From: Kitasatospora kifunensis
Lineage (GTDB): Bacteria > Actinomycetota > Actinomycetes > Streptomycetales > Streptomycetaceae
Assembly (NCBI RefSeq): GCF_014203855.1
Contig: NZ_JACHJV010000003.1
Coordinates: forward strand, 558,001-622,000
Direction of reading: 5' to 3'
DNA length: 64,000 bases
Positions within the stretch are counted from its first letter, which is position 1; every line of letters starts with the position of its first letter. A program made the translations under genes and the position numbers. This document shows, one piece after another, positions 25,453 to 34,881 of this stretch. Under the pieces are notes generated by a model. The model saw nothing but the letters and a program-made list of their open reading frames with translations. It was not told where the DNA came from and did no database searches.

Positions 25453-26652
25453 CTACTGGAGCTTCCACTGCTGGTTCCAGGCGTTGTTGCAGGTCCAGAC
25501 GCCGAGTGCCTTGGCATCCTCGTCGTAGGTCAGGCAATCCTGGTCGGTGATCCGGATCTGGTACTGGCCGCCGCCCTTGCTGACGAGCTGCCACTTCTGC
25601 GCGTCGGCACCGGTCCAGGGTTTGGCCTCGGCGAAGAAGGTTTTGGTGTTCTCGGTCAGCGCGAGGCCGGATACGGCGCTGGTGATCTTGTACCGGCCGT
25701 TGCCCACCGGGCTGAACTGCCAGGCGGAGTTCTTGGCGCCGCTGGCGCCGGACAGGATCGAGGATCCCGTGAGGACCGGACCCTGGCCGTTCTTCACCTT
25801 GGGGTGCTGCAGCCCGGTGATGCTGGTACCACCACCACTACCACCCTTGCCGCTACCGCCCTTGCTGCCGCCACCATGGTGCGCGGGGACGGCCGGGGTG
25901 CTGGTGTCGCCGTCGTCGTCGCCGTCATCGTTGCCGTCACCGTCGCCGTCGTCGCCGCCATCGTGCGCGGGGATGCTGGGGGTGGCCGGGGTGTCGGTGA
26001 TCGGGATGCCACCCGTGCTGACGGCCGGGACCGTGATGGTGCGGGCGGGGAAGTGGATGATCCGCTTGCTGTCGACGCAGCGGATCAGCACACAGGACCT
26101 GGTGCTGCTCACGGTCCGGTCGGAGTCGTTGCCGACGAAGGCCCAGTTCCCGTAGCCGCCGTCGCCCTTGTTGGTGAAGGTCGAGTCACCCGCGAAGACC
26201 CAGATGCGGAAGTCGTCGTAGCCGGCCGGACCGCCCTGCGAGTCGTGGTGCTGCAGCTTGACGGTGGTGTCGACCAGCACCCCGTTCATGTCTGCTTCGT
26301 AGGTGTTGCGGAACCAGATGGTGTCGTAGAGGTCGGTTCCGTCGTACTTGAACACCATGACGTTGTAGCCGGGGGCCGCAGCACTCAGTTGGCTGGCCAT
26401 GCCCTGGGTGAACGCGGCGTTGTCGGCCTGCGCCTGGAGGGCCGCGCTGCGGAAGCCGCCGATCATGGCACCGATGGAGTTGATCAGAGCCGTGGTGCAG
26501 TTGCCGCCGCCCACGCTGCTCTGGCCGTCGCAGTCGACCGCGGCGGCCCGCTGCGGCGAGACCATCAGGCCTGCAACGGCCAGACCCGACAGCAGGGCGC
26601 CTGCGACGGCGCGTTGGGCGAGCGTGTGGGACCGGCGGGAGAGACCGCGCAT
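25453..26652 (-). CDS. Secreted protein with C-terminal ricin-type lectin domain
   Basis: The protein has 399 aa. The signal peptide runs to about residue 37 (SPQRAAAVDC). A domain of about 180 residues that I do not recognise comes next (LINSIGAMIGGFRSAALQAQ, WFRNTYEADMNGVLVDTTV, GNDSDRTVSSTRSCVLIRC). An Asp/Gly-rich linker (HDGGDDGDGDGNDDGDDDGD) follows, then a Gly/Ser linker and a ricin-type beta-trefoil segment with W...QKWQLV and NQQWKLQ (QxW-like) motifs. The ATG at 26652 is chosen for the signal peptide; the frame continues open upstream to 26856 without one. The lectin part suggests binding of polysaccharide; the Asp-rich linker could bind calcium. Confidence 0.8.
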   Translation of the reverse strand: MRGLSRRSHTLAQRAVAGALLSGLAVAGLMVSPQRAAAVDCDGQSSVGGGNCTTALINSIGAMIGGFRSAALQAQADNAAFTQGMASQLSAAAPGYNVMVFKYDGTDLYDTIWFRNTYEADMNGVLVDTTVKLQHHDSQGGPAGYDDFRIWVFAGDSTFTNKGDGGYGNWAFVGNDSDRTVSSTRSCVLIRCVDSKRIIHFPARTITVPAVSTGGIPITDTPATPSIPAHDGGDDGDGDGNDDGDDDGDTSTPAVPAHHGGGSKGGSGKGGSGGGTSITGLQHPKVKNGQGPVLTGSSILSGASGAKNSAWQFSPVGNGRYKITSAVSGLALTENTKTFFAEAKPWTGADAQKWQLVSKGGGQYQIRITDQDCLTYDEDAKALGVWTCNNAWNQQWKLQ

Positions 26653-26920
26653 GCCGAAGGACCTCGATCGCTGAGAGTGGTGAAGTTCGTCTGCGGAGGA
26701 GAGACGATGCTCGGATGCTAGGTCCGCCCGAACGCCGTGCCCCGGATTCCTGACAGTTCCCTGATGGATCACTGATGATCTGTTGGCAGACCTGCCCTTT
26801 TGGGTGCCCTTTAGGGCAAGGCCATGAACCACCCGGTCCAAAGAGGAGCCGCCCATGGGACAACGTATGAGTTGAACCGCCTAGCCTGACCCGCCGCCCG
26901 CCCGCGTGCCTGCGCGCCCG

Positions 26921-27922
26921 TCAGGCTTCGTCCTGGTCGACGCGCTCGATCTCGGCCAGGAGGGTCAGCCCGGTGGCGTCGCGGCGGACGGTGAGGGTCT
27001 TCACCTCGGCGTGGGCCGCGGTGTGGACCACGGCGGTGATGTCGTCCTCCTCGCGTTCGATCAGCGGCCAGTTGGCGCCGTACTTCATGGCGACCGCGAG
27101 CGGGTTGCCGGTGGCGATGTTCGAGAAGTAGAAGGTCCCACCGGGCCGGACCAGGCGCTTCAGGGCGGCGCGGATGAGGACCTGGGCGGGGCGCTCGTCG
27201 AGGTAGTCGAACAGGCCGCCGGCCAGAACCAGGTCGAACGGGCCCGTGTCGGCGGCGAGTTCGGCGGACTTGCGCAGGGCGTTGCCCGGGACGACGGTGG
27301 TGTGGGCGGCGGTGTCCGCCGGGAGCTCGGCCAGCGCACGGGCCAGCGCGTCGGGGTCGATGTCGTTGAGCACGATCCGGTCGCCCGCTCGCAGCAGCGC
27401 GGGATCGACGCGGCGCAGATCGGCGGCCGCACCGGAGGCGATCAGCAGGATCCTGCGGGGCGGCCGGGATTGGCCGCCGGCCAGGCATGCCGCTATCAGC
27501 GCGGCCTGGTGGGCGATCTTGTTGTGGTGCTGCTGCGCGGCGTCGGAGTGCAGCAGGAAGTCGTCGAACGCCCGCCCCCAGCTGCCCGGTTCGCCGTCCG
27601 GGTGCCGCGCGAGCAGGTACTCGATGATCTCGAAGTCACCGGCGTAGCCGCGTGGTTGCCGCTGAGCCCGGTGGACCAGGGCGGAGGCGGACACCACACC
27701 GGCCAGCGGCGCCAACGCGGCAGCGAGGCCCTGCTCGCTCACCCCGGCCCCGTGGGCCTGCCGCACGACGGCGGGGAAGTCGCGCAGCAGGAAGTCGGCG
27801 AAGACAGCGTGCGCCCGCTCCTCGGTCAGCTGCTGGGCGGCGGGCAGGGCTTGGCAGTAGTGCCGGGCGAAGTCGGACACACGATCCAGCGCACCATCGG
27901 CGCAGGCGAGTTCGGACGTCAT
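26921..27922 (-). CDS. Class I SAM-dependent methyltransferase
   Basis: The protein has 333 aa. An N-terminal helical domain (about 1-150) contains QRQPRGYAGDFEIIEYLL, a GYxGDxE motif seen in a subgroup of methyltransferases that have an extra N-terminal region. The Rossmann SAM-binding domain follows: PRRILLIASGAAADLRRV (motif I, somewhat degenerate), RIVLNDIDPDALARA (acidic D/D end of strand 2), FDLVLAGGLFDYL and VRPGGTFYFSNI. The ATG at 27922 has AAGG about 9 nt upstream. It is a single gene, downstream of nothing on its strand within 170 nt. Its substrate is unknown. Confidence 0.8.
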   Translation of the reverse strand: MTSELACADGALDRVSDFARHYCQALPAAQQLTEERAHAVFADFLLRDFPAVVRQAHGAGVSEQGLAAALAPLAGVVSASALVHRAQRQPRGYAGDFEIIEYLLARHPDGEPGSWGRAFDDFLLHSDAAQQHHNKIAHQAALIAACLAGGQSRPPRRILLIASGAAADLRRVDPALLRAGDRIVLNDIDPDALARALAELPADTAAHTTVVPGNALRKSAELAADTGPFDLVLAGGLFDYLDERPAQVLIRAALKRLVRPGGTFYFSNIATGNPLAVAMKYGANWPLIEREEDDITAVVHTAAHAEVKTLTVRRDATGLTLLAEIERVDQDEA

Positions 27923-28095
27923 GACGGGGACCTTCGGCTCGGTGATCACGGACGTGAGGACCGTGGCATCATCGCGCGCCGGGGAGGCCCGGTTCACACC
28001 GGCCCTCCCCTCCCCCGGTCGCGGGCACCCCGCACCAGCAGCTCGGCGTCTTTCGCCGCGTCACGGCCGCGAAGGAGTCCCGGTGTCGAGTGTCG

Positions 28096-29559
28096 TCAGC
28101 ACTGACCGTCGGCGATGACGTAGTAGTTGGCGCTGGTCTCCTTCAAGGTGTGCGTGACGGCGAGGTTCCAAAGGCCCATGTTCTGGTTGGAGCCGTTGGC
28201 GTAGGTGTAGCCGCCGCTCTGGTAGGCCCGGCCCGCCACGGTCTGGTTGTAGTTGTTGTCGGTGAAGCACAGGGCGGCCGCCGTTGTCGTCGCGTTGACC
28301 GCGGCGGACTGCGCGCCGATGCTGCCCGAGGCGTCGACGGCCGCCACGGCGTAGCTGTAGCCGGTGCCCGCCGTCAGGCCGCTGTCGGTGTAGGCGGTAC
28401 CGGTGACGGCCGAGGCGTTGACCAACGTGCCGTTGCGGTAGACGTCGTAGGATGCCGCACCGGAGACCGCACCCCAACTCAGCGACACCGAGCCGCTCGT
28501 CGTACCGGTCACCGCGAGCCCGGTCGGCGCGGGAAGGGTGGGAACGGTACCGGTCTGGTCCAGGCCGAAGAACTTGGCGGTGTAGTAGCTGGAGCAGATG
28601 GAGGCCAGGTAGTAGGTGCTGGTGGTGCCGCACTGGTCGGCGCCGGAGCCGGGGTCGACGGCCAGGCCGTGCGTCATGCCGGAGACCGAGTAGGTCTGCA
28701 CCGCCGGCTTGCCGGTGGAGTCGTTGTAGCTGCTCTCGGTGGTGCCGCCGGTCAGGGACTGGGTGCTGGAGGGGGTCTGGCTGATGCCCCAGACGTTGGT
28801 CCAGCCGTCCATGTTGTAGGTCATCTCGGCCGGGTTGACGGTGGTGTCGGCGCTGCCCTGCCAGATCGCCACGCGCGGGTACGGACCGGTGTAGCCGGAG
28901 TCGGAGTTGCGGATCAGGTCGCCCCACTGCTGCGGGGTCTGACTCACGCTGCCCGAGGTGCAGTTGCTGTTGGTGATCCCACTGGTGGAGCACTGCGCGG
29001 CCGGCCCGGAGTCGATCGAGCCCGCCGCGAACACGTCCGGGTAGTCGGCGAGCAGGTCCGCGGTCATGCCGGCGCCCGCGGACAGGCCGGTGATGTAGAT
29101 CCGGCTCGGGTTGACGTGGTAGTTGGTCTCCGCGTACTGCACCATCTGGTAGACGGAGAGCGCCTCGCCCTGGCCTCGGCTGTCGTTCGACGGGGTACCC
29201 CAGTCGAAGCAGTTGTTGATGGGGTTCAACAGGGAGGGCTGCTCGGGGAAGACGACCGCGAACTCGTACGTGTCCGCGATCTTCGGCCAACCGGAGTGGC
29301 TGTAGTAGTCGTTGGCACTCTGCGTGCAGCCGTGCAGCGCGAGGACCAGCGGCGCGTTGGACGGCAGGTTGGCGGGCAGGTAGCTGTACATGTTGAGGCT
29401 GCCCGGGTTCGAGCCGAAGCCGGTGACCTGCGTGAGCCCGGCGGCGCTGGCGGGGGTGGCCGCGACCACCCCCGGGACCAGCAGGAGAGCACCGGCGAGC
29501 AGGGCTGCGAATCGCCGCGCGATGCGACTCATGTCGTGTCTTCTCGATGAACGCACCAT
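28096..29559 (-). CDS. Secreted PHB-depolymerase-type esterase with Fn3 domain
   Basis: The protein has 487 aa. The start is ATG 29559 because AGGAG lies 7 nt upstream; the signal peptide extends to TPASAAG. The catalytic alpha/beta-hydrolase domain has the oxyanion motif LALHGCTQ (73-80), the lipase box GLSAG (S160) and the His region GMTHGLAVD, typical of extracellular short-chain polyhydroxyalkanoate depolymerases and feruloyl-type esterases. An Fn3-type domain follows (PAPTGLAVTG to AVNATTT). The last 60 residues (from CFTDNNYNQTVAGRAYQSGG to IADGQC) are a Cys-containing terminal domain. The next gene on the strand, scoB, ends 101 nt upstream. That suggests a link between extracellular polyester breakdown and ketone-body activation. 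Confidence 0.88.
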   Translation of the reverse strand: MVRSSRRHDMSRIARRFAALLAGALLLVPGVVAATPASAAGLTQVTGFGSNPGSLNMYSYLPANLPSNAPLVLALHGCTQSANDYYSHSGWPKIADTYEFAVVFPEQPSLLNPINNCFDWGTPSNDSRGQGEALSVYQMVQYAETNYHVNPSRIYITGLSAGAGMTADLLADYPDVFAAGSIDSGPAAQCSTSGITNSNCTSGSVSQTPQQWGDLIRNSDSGYTGPYPRVAIWQGSADTTVNPAEMTYNMDGWTNVWGISQTPSSTQSLTGGTTESSYNDSTGKPAVQTYSVSGMTHGLAVDPGSGADQCGTTSTYYLASICSSYYTAKFFGLDQTGTVPTLPAPTGLAVTGTTSGSVSLSWGAVSGAASYDVYRNGTLVNASAVTGTAYTDSGLTAGTGYSYAVAAVDASGSIGAQSAAVNATTTAAALCFTDNNYNQTVAGRAYQSGGYTYANGSNQNMGLWNLAVTHTLKETSANYYVIADGQC

Positions 29560-29660
29560 CACGTACTCCTGGGTGGGGGGAGTGAGTGGGGGAAGTGAGC
29601 ACGATCCACTGTTCACGAGGGCGTCATGGTGAGACCTTCCATGGCGCCCGCCGCCGGGAT

Positions 29661-30296
29661 TCACCAGCTGGGCAGCAGCGGGGCATCGGTCGCCAGCCGC
29701 ACCTCTGCGACGCCTACGCCCGGCGCGAGTTCGACCAGGCGCAGGCCCTCGGGGGTGACGTCGATGACCGCGAGGTCGGTGATGATCCGGTCGACCACGC
29801 CACGTCCGGTGGCGGGCAGCGTGCACTCCTGGACGATCTTCGGTGAGCCGTCGCGCGCGGTGTGCTCCATCACGACGACCACCCGGCGGGCTCCGTGCAC
29901 CAGGTCCATCGCGCCGCCCATGCCCTTGACCATCTTGCCGGGGACGGTCCAGTTGGCGAGGTCGCCACGCGCGGACACCTGCATGGCGCCGAGGATGGAG
30001 ACGTCGATGCGGCCGGCCCGGATCATGCCGAAGGAGGCGGCCGAGTCGAAGTAGCTGGCGCCGGCCTGGACGGTGACGGTCTCCTTGCCCGCGTTGATCA
30101 GGTCGGGGTGCTCCTCGCCGTCGAACGGGTAGGGGCCGACACCGAGGATGCCGTTCTCCGAGTGCAGCACGACGTGGATGCCCTCGGGAAGGTGGCCCGG
30201 GACCAGGGTGGGCAGGCCGATGCCCAGATTGACGTACTGTCCGTCGCGCAACTCGCGGGCGGCGCGGGCGGCCAGTTGATCGCGGGTCAGAGGCAT
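29661..30296 (-). CDS. scoB: 3-oxoacid CoA-transferase subunit B
   Basis: A 211-aa beta subunit. It carries the CoA-transferase catalytic Glu in LHSENGILG (E47) and [29 protein letters not shown] and [14 protein letters not shown], typical of succinyl-CoA:3-ketoacid CoA-transferase B subunits. With subunit A it transfers CoA from succinyl-CoA (or another donor) to acetoacetate or a similar 3-oxo acid. The ATG at 30296 is 2 nt past the scoA stop codon, so translation is likely coupled. Cytoplasmic. Confidence 0.92.
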   Translation of the reverse strand: MPLTRDQLAARAARELRDGQYVNLGIGLPTLVPGHLPEGIHVVLHSENGILGVGPYPFDGEEHPDLINAGKETVTVQAGASYFDSAASFGMIRAGRIDVSILGAMQVSARGDLANWTVPGKMVKGMGGAMDLVHGARRVVVVMEHTARDGSPKIVQECTLPATGRGVVDRIITDLAVIDVTPEGLRLVELAPGVGVAEVRLATDAPLLPSW

Positions 30297-30298
30297 CG

Positions 30299-31093
30299 TC
30301 AGTTCTCCGGGGCAGCAGCGGCGGGGCGGACGGTACGGCGCTCGATGCGCTTGTCGGCGGGATCGGCGGCGATCACCCGGTCGACGTAGACGCCGGGCAG
30401 GTGGACGGCGTCCGGTGGGATCTCCCCGGGCTGCACGATCCGCTCGGCCTCGACCAGGGTGACCCGGCCCGCCATCGCGCAGAGCGGGTTGAAGTTGCGT
30501 GCCGCGGAGTGGAAGACCAGGTTGCCGTGGCGGTCGGCGACCTCGGCCCGGATCAGCGCGAAGTCGGTGCTGATCGACTCCTCCATGAGGTAGCGGCGCC
30601 CGCCGAACTCCCGTACCTCCTTGGCCGGTGAGCCCAGGGCCACGCTGCCTCCCCCAGCCTCCGGCCGGGAGGTGCCCCCAGGGGCGTAGCGCCACGGCAG
30701 TCCGCCCTCCTCGACCAGGGTGCCGATGCCGGCGGGCGTGAAGAAGGCCGGGATTCCGGCGCCCCCGGCGCGCAGCCGCTCGGCCAGTGTGCCCTGCGGG
30801 GTGAGCTCCACCTCCAGCTCGCCGGTGAGGTACTGCCGGGCGAACTCCTTGTTCTCGCCCACGTAGGAGGACGTGATCCGGGCGATCCGGCCGGCCCGCA
30901 ACAGCAGCCCGAGTCCCCAGTCGTCCACACCGCAGTTGTTGGAGACCACGTGGAGACCCGAGGTGCCGGCCTCGGCCAGCGCTGCGATCAGCGTCGAGGG
31001 AATGCCGCACAGCCCGAAGCCGCCGACCGCGAGGGTCGCCCCCTGCGGAATGTCCGCGACCGCTCGGGCCGCCGAATCCACCACCTTGTCCAT
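30299..31093 (-). CDS. scoA: 3-oxoacid CoA-transferase subunit A
   Basis: A 264-aa alpha subunit: [20 protein letters not shown] (CoA-binding GGFGxxGxP motif), [52 protein letters not shown] and [13 protein letters not shown]. It forms a heteromer with ScoB. Between WRY and SVALGSP there are about 11 residues more than I expect for the family ([13 protein letters not shown]). They are encoded by a 33-bp palindromic repeat at 30648-30680, exactly 11 codons, so the insertion keeps frame; the loop position suggests it may be tolerated. The MHS transporter gene lies 69 nt upstream on the same strand. Confidence 0.92.
   Translation of the reverse strand: MDKVVDSAARAVADIPQGATLAVGGFGLCGIPSTLIAALAEAGTSGLHVVSNNCGVDDWGLGLLLRAGRIARITSSYVGENKEFARQYLTGELEVELTPQGTLAERLRAGGAGIPAFFTPAGIGTLVEEGGLPWRYAPGGTSRPEAGGGSVALGSPAKEVREFGGRRYLMEESISTDFALIRAEVADRHGNLVFHSAARNFNPLCAMAGRVTLVEAERIVQPGEIPPDAVHLPGVYVDRVIAADPADKRIERRTVRPAAAAPEN
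30648..30680. repeat. Palindromic repeat inside scoA
   Basis: The minus strand of these 33 bp begins TGGGGGCACCTCCCGG and ends CGGAGGCTGGGGGAGG. It is nearly identical to the 32-bp sequence at 31867-31898 on the opposite strand, differing by one inserted base. The CCTCCCGGCCGGAGG core is near-palindromic. I recall similar short palindromes scattered in streptomycete genomes. Confidence 0.8.
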
Positions 31094-31162
31094 ACCGCTG
31101 CCTTCCGCGTGGGTTTGATCGATGTCCGCCCCCGAAGCAGGGGACCTGCGTGTTCCGGTAGG

Positions 31163-32590
31163 TCAGGAACCCGCGCCGGAGGCGGCGAGCTCCTGCCCGG
31201 TGCCCGCCGCGGCGGCGGTGCCGGAGGAGGGCGCGATCTCCGCCAGGTCACGGTCGCGGGTCTCCTTAGCGAAGAGCATCGCGACCACCGTGATCACCGC
31301 GGCGATCCCGACGTACACCGAGATCGGGGACGAGTTGCCGTACGAGGCGAGCAGCGCCACGGCGATCAGCGGGGCCGGGGCGCCGGCCGCTACCGAGGCG
31401 AACTGGGCGCCGATGGAGGCACCGGAGTACCGCATCCGAGTACCGAACATCTCGGCGAAGAACGCGGCCTGCGGGGCGTACATCGCGCTGTGGAAGACCA
31501 GCGCGACGGTCACCGCGACGGTGATCATGGCGAAGCTCCTGGTGTCCACCAGGGCGAAGAACGACCAGATCCAGATGCCCATGCCCACCGCACCGGCCAG
31601 GTAGACGGGCTTGCGGCCGACGCGGTCGGAGAGTGCGCCGAAGAGCGGGATGAGGCAGAACTGGATCGCCGAACCGATCAGCACGGCGTTGAGCGCGGTC
31701 TGCTCGGGGACCTTCAAGTGCTCGACGCAGTAGGCGAGGATGAAGGTGGTGACGACGTAGTAGGAGATGTTCTCCGCCATCCGGGCACCCATCGCGACCA
31801 GGACGTCGCGCCAGTGGTGGCGCAGCACCGCGAGCATCGGAGCCTGCTCCTTGCCCTGCTCGGCCATGGGGGCACCCCCGGCCGGAGGCTGGGGGAGGGT
31901 CTCCTTGTTCGCGAGGGCCTGCTGGAAGAGCGGGGACTCCTCCACCGAGAGACGGATCCACAGGCCGACCCCGACCAGCACGGCCGAGAACAGGAAGGGG
32001 ATGCGCCAACCCCAGGCGAGGATGGCGGCGTTGGTCTGCACATTGGCCAGCAGGGTGAGGGCGCCCACCGCGAGCAGGTTGCCGAGCGGTGCGCCGCCTT
32101 GCGGCCAGGAGGCCCAGAAGCCGCGGCGCTTGGGGTCGCCGTGCTCGGAGACGAGCAGCACGGCGCCGCCCCACTCGCCGCCCAGCGCGAAGCCCTGGAT
32201 CACCCGCAGCGTGGTGAGCAGGACCGGCGCGCCGATGCCGATCGAGTTGTAGGTGGGCAGGCAGCCGATCAGCGCGGTGGCGGTGCCCATCATCAGCAGG
32301 CTGACGACCAGCAGCTTCTTGCGACCGAGGCGGTCGCCGAAGTGGCCGAAGACCAGGGCGCCGATCGGACGGGCGGCGAAGCCGATGGCGTAGGTGAGGA
32401 AGGCGAGCAGGGTGCCGGTCAGCGGGTCGGACTTGGGGAAGAAGAGCTTCCCGAAGACCAGGGCGGCGGCGGAGCCGTAGAGGAAGTAGTCGTACCACTC
32501 GATCGTCGTACCGATGAGGCTTGCGCCGACTATGCGGGCGAGGCCGTTCAGTCTACCGGGCGCGTTCACAGCATTGGGAGCGCTGGCCAT
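31163..32590 (-). CDS. MHS-family MFS transporter (metabolite:proton symporter)
   Basis: A 475-aa, 12-helix transporter of the metabolite:H+ symporter group (ShiA/KgtP type): [20 protein letters not shown] in TM1, [17 protein letters not shown] (the G-x-x-x-D-R-x-G-R-R/K loop 2-3 motif), [18 protein letters not shown] (TM4) and [14 protein letters not shown] (loop 8-9). The ATG at 32590 gives a normal MHS N terminus; the open frame continues to 32866. The loop between halves contains [14 protein letters not shown], encoded by the same palindromic repeat as in scoA. Being 69 nt upstream of scoA, it probably imports an organic acid that the CoA-transferase activates (acetoacetate or 3-hydroxybutyrate are candidates). 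Confidence 0.9.
   Translation of the reverse strand: MASAPNAVNAPGRLNGLARIVGASLIGTTIEWYDYFLYGSAAALVFGKLFFPKSDPLTGTLLAFLTYAIGFAARPIGALVFGHFGDRLGRKKLLVVSLLMMGTATALIGCLPTYNSIGIGAPVLLTTLRVIQGFALGGEWGGAVLLVSEHGDPKRRGFWASWPQGGAPLGNLLAVGALTLLANVQTNAAILAWGWRIPFLFSAVLVGVGLWIRLSVEESPLFQQALANKETLPQPPAGGAPMAEQGKEQAPMLAVLRHHWRDVLVAMGARMAENISYYVVTTFILAYCVEHLKVPEQTALNAVLIGSAIQFCLIPLFGALSDRVGRKPVYLAGAVGMGIWIWSFFALVDTRSFAMITVAVTVALVFHSAMYAPQAAFFAEMFGTRMRYSGASIGAQFASVAAGAPAPLIAVALLASYGNSSPISVYVGIAAVITVVAMLFAKETRDRDLAEIAPSSGTAAAAGTGQELAASGAGS
31867..31898. repeat. Palindromic repeat inside the MHS transporter gene
   Basis: The plus strand begins TGGGGGCACCCCCGG and ends CGGAGGCTGGGGGAGG (32 bp). It is the second copy of the repeat found in scoA, inverted relative to it, and falls in the cytoplasmic loop between the two six-helix halves. 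Confidence 0.8.
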
Positions 32591-32893
32591 GGGTTCACCG
32601 TCTCGAGGGGAGGGTGGGGCGGTTGCCGGAGGTGGCGCAACCGCCTTGCGGGCGAAGGTACGAGGCCACGGCGGGACCGTCAGTGGGCGGTCCCGCCGTG
32701 GGTACTCTCCATGGCCGTCACGGTAGAGACGACGGCGAGGCCCTCCCATGTGGGGAACGACCACAGTGATCGGGCCGGATATGGCACGGCCTCCCATGTC
32801 GCCGGCCTCTGCGGTCCTCCCCCGCACCATCGCGCAGCAAGGCACCGACCGCAGGTGCCCGCGCACCCACTGCGCCCGGCAGTGGTCGGCTGC

Positions 32894-33883
32894 TCAGGCG
32901 CAGAGCGCCGGCTCCGCGACCTCGCCTTCCCGGACCGGCATTGCGTCCTCCGTGCCCTCCACAACCTCCGTGCGCTCCACGGCCTCCGCGACCTCCGCGT
33001 CCCGCCCGCCGGTGCGGGTTGCGCCGGCGCCCGCGATCACCACGAGGACGACGCCGGCGGCAGGCGCAAGGCCGGGCACCTGACCGAGCACCAGGAGGCC
33101 CATCACCAGCGCGATCGCCGGTTCCAGGCTCATCAGGGTGCCGAACGCGCCGGCGGACAGGCGGCGCAGTGCGAGGAATTCGAGCGAGAACGGCAGCACG
33201 GTGCTCAGCGCGGCCAGCCCCAGCATGATGAGGACCAGTGGCCAGGTCACCCGGCCGAGCTCGGAGGGTGCGGCGACCAGTGTGGCGACCACGCCGGCCA
33301 CCGGCAGCGAGACCGCCAGTCCCTTCAGTCCGGTGACCTGGTCGCCGACGCGCTGGGTCAGCAGGATGTACCCGGCCCAGCAGGCCGCCGCGCCGAGCGC
33401 GAAGCCGACGCCGACCGGGTCGATCCCGCCCTGCCAGGGCTCGGTCAGCAGGACGACGCCGAGGGCGGCCAGCACCGCCCAGTGCTTGCGTCCACCGCCG
33501 GGGCGCAGGAGGGAGACCGCGAGCGGGCCGAGGAACTCCAGCGCGCTCGCGGTGCCCAGCGGGATGCGCGAGGCGGACAGCATGAAGAGCAGCACCATGC
33601 CGGCGGTCACCAGGCCCAGGAACGCGCAGGCCAGCAGGTCCCGGGCGGCGAAGTCGCGGGGGCGCGGGCGTATCAGCAGCAGGACCAGGACGCCGGCCCA
33701 GGCCAGTCGCAGTCCGGCCGTGCCCAGGGCGCCGAGCTGGGCGAAGAGCGGGACCGACAGGGCCAGCCCGAGCTGGACCGAGGACATCGCCCCCATGGCC
33801 ATCAGGGCTCCGCCCTGGGCGGTGCGCAGGCGCGGGCGGGCGGCGAGGGGTCGGGCGACGGTTTCCAGCGGGCTCATGGGCAT
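32894..33883 (-). CDS. EamA/DMT-family transporter (RhtA-like exporter)
   Basis: The protein has 329 aa and ten predicted hydrophobic helices in two EamA halves (AMGAMSSVQLGLALSVPLFA onward, and ALGAAACWAGYILLTQRVGD onward). FGTLMSLEPAIALVMGLLVL is the conserved end of the second half, as in RhtA threonine/homoserine exporters. The tail (from about 290) is a charged Glu/Val-rich extension. The start is GTG/ATG near 33877-33883, with MPMS giving two adjacent choices. It is divergent from the LysR gene at 33962, with a LysR-type palindrome between them, so that regulator probably controls it. The exported compound is not known. Confidence 0.85.
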   Translation of the reverse strand: MPMSPLETVARPLAARPRLRTAQGGALMAMGAMSSVQLGLALSVPLFAQLGALGTAGLRLAWAGVLVLLLIRPRPRDFAARDLLACAFLGLVTAGMVLLFMLSASRIPLGTASALEFLGPLAVSLLRPGGGRKHWAVLAALGVVLLTEPWQGGIDPVGVGFALGAAACWAGYILLTQRVGDQVTGLKGLAVSLPVAGVVATLVAAPSELGRVTWPLVLIMLGLAALSTVLPFSLEFLALRRLSAGAFGTLMSLEPAIALVMGLLVLGQVPGLAPAAGVVLVVIAGAGATRTGGRDAEVAEAVERTEVVEGTEDAMPVREGEVAEPALCA

Positions 33884-33936
33884 CAGTAGATGACGTGCGT
33901 ACCGTTGCCGTCCACGTGCCGATCATGGACAATCCG

Positions 33937-33951
33937 TTCAGGAATACTGAA
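33937..33951. promoter_or_regulatory. LysR-type T-N11-A operator candidate
   Basis: TTCAG-GAATA-CTGAA is a perfect inverted repeat with the T-N11-A spacing typical of LysR regulators. It lies 10 nt upstream of the LysR start and about 54 nt from the divergent EamA gene. Confidence 0.6.
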
Positions 33952-33961
33952 CAATAATCGG

Positions 33962-34852
33962 ATGGACACACGACGGCTGCAAATCCTGGCGGAGTTGTCC
34001 CGGCTGGGCTCGATGCGCGCGGTCGCGGATGTGCTCGGCATCACCACCTCGACGGTCTCGCAGCAGATCGCCGCCCTCGCCCGCGACATGGACACCGCGC
34101 TGATCGAGCCCGCCGGGCGGCTGGTGCGACTGACACCGGCGGGCCGGCGCCTCGCCGAGCACGCGGTGACGATCATCGCCGCGGTCGAGACGGCGCGCCG
34201 TGACCTCGGCCCGGGAGCCGAGCCCAACGGCACGCTGCGGGTCGCCGGTTTCGCCACCGCCATCCGCGGCTACCTGCTGCCCGTCGTGATCGACCTCGCC
34301 GCGACCAGTCCGCAGGTCCACGTACTCATCCGCGAGCACGAGCCCGCCGAGTCGCTGGAACTGCTGGCCACCGACCAGGTGGACCTCGCACTCACCTACG
34401 ACTACAACCTGGCTCCGGCCGCCGAGGACCCCACGGTGAGCGCGACGCCGCTGTGGACCGCCAGGTGGGGGCTCGGCGTGCCGGCCGACGCCGAGCCCGG
34501 CGAAGGGACGACGCTGGACGTCTTCGCCCGCTTCCGGGCGCACGACTGGATCGTCAACTCCCGCAACACGGCGGACGAGAAGGTCATCCGCACGCTCGCC
34601 TCGATGGCGGGGTTCCACCCCCGGGTCACCCACCAGGCCGACAGCCTCGACCTGGTGCAGGAGATGATCGTGGCGGGCCTGGGCGTGGGGCTGCTGCCGG
34701 TCGACTTCCCGACGCTGCCCGGAGTGCGGCTCGTCCCGCTGGCCGCCCCCGACGTCGAGCTGCGCGCCTACGCGGTGGTGCGGCACGGTCGCCTCGGCTG
34801 GCCTCCGCTCGCGCTGGTGACCGACCTGCTCAGCGCTGCCGCGAGCCGATGA
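33962..34852 (+). CDS. LysR family transcriptional regulator
   Basis: A 296-aa LysR regulator. The winged HTH is at about 1-60 (RRLQILAELSRLGSMRAVAD, VLGITTSTVSQQIAALARDM); a periplasmic-binding-like effector domain runs from about 90 (NGTLRVAGFATAIRGYLLP) to the end, with MIVAGLGVGLLPVDF as the usual late motif. ATG 33962 is preferred over an upstream ATG at 33890, which would place 24 residues ahead of the HTH and overlap the operator. It is divergent from the EamA exporter, the arrangement typical for ArgP/LysR-controlled amino acid exporters. Confidence 0.9.
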   Translation: MDTRRLQILAELSRLGSMRAVADVLGITTSTVSQQIAALARDMDTALIEPAGRLVRLTPAGRRLAEHAVTIIAAVETARRDLGPGAEPNGTLRVAGFATAIRGYLLPVVIDLAATSPQVHVLIREHEPAESLELLATDQVDLALTYDYNLAPAAEDPTVSATPLWTARWGLGVPADAEPGEGTTLDVFARFRAHDWIVNSRNTADEKVIRTLASMAGFHPRVTHQADSLDLVQEMIVAGLGVGLLPVDFPTLPGVRLVPLAAPDVELRAYAVVRHGRLGWPPLALVTDLLSAAASR

Positions 34853-34881
34853 CCCGCGCGCCGTGACGGGGGTCCGCAGTG

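Noticed and set aside
30950-33889. A 979-codon open frame on the plus strand across the transporter genes
   Set aside because: It is antisense to well-supported scoA, MHS and EamA genes; its composition (Arg/Gly/Gln/His-rich) is that of a GC-driven shadow frame. The same holds for long antisense frames at 13179-14921, 20944-22908 and 34879-36441.
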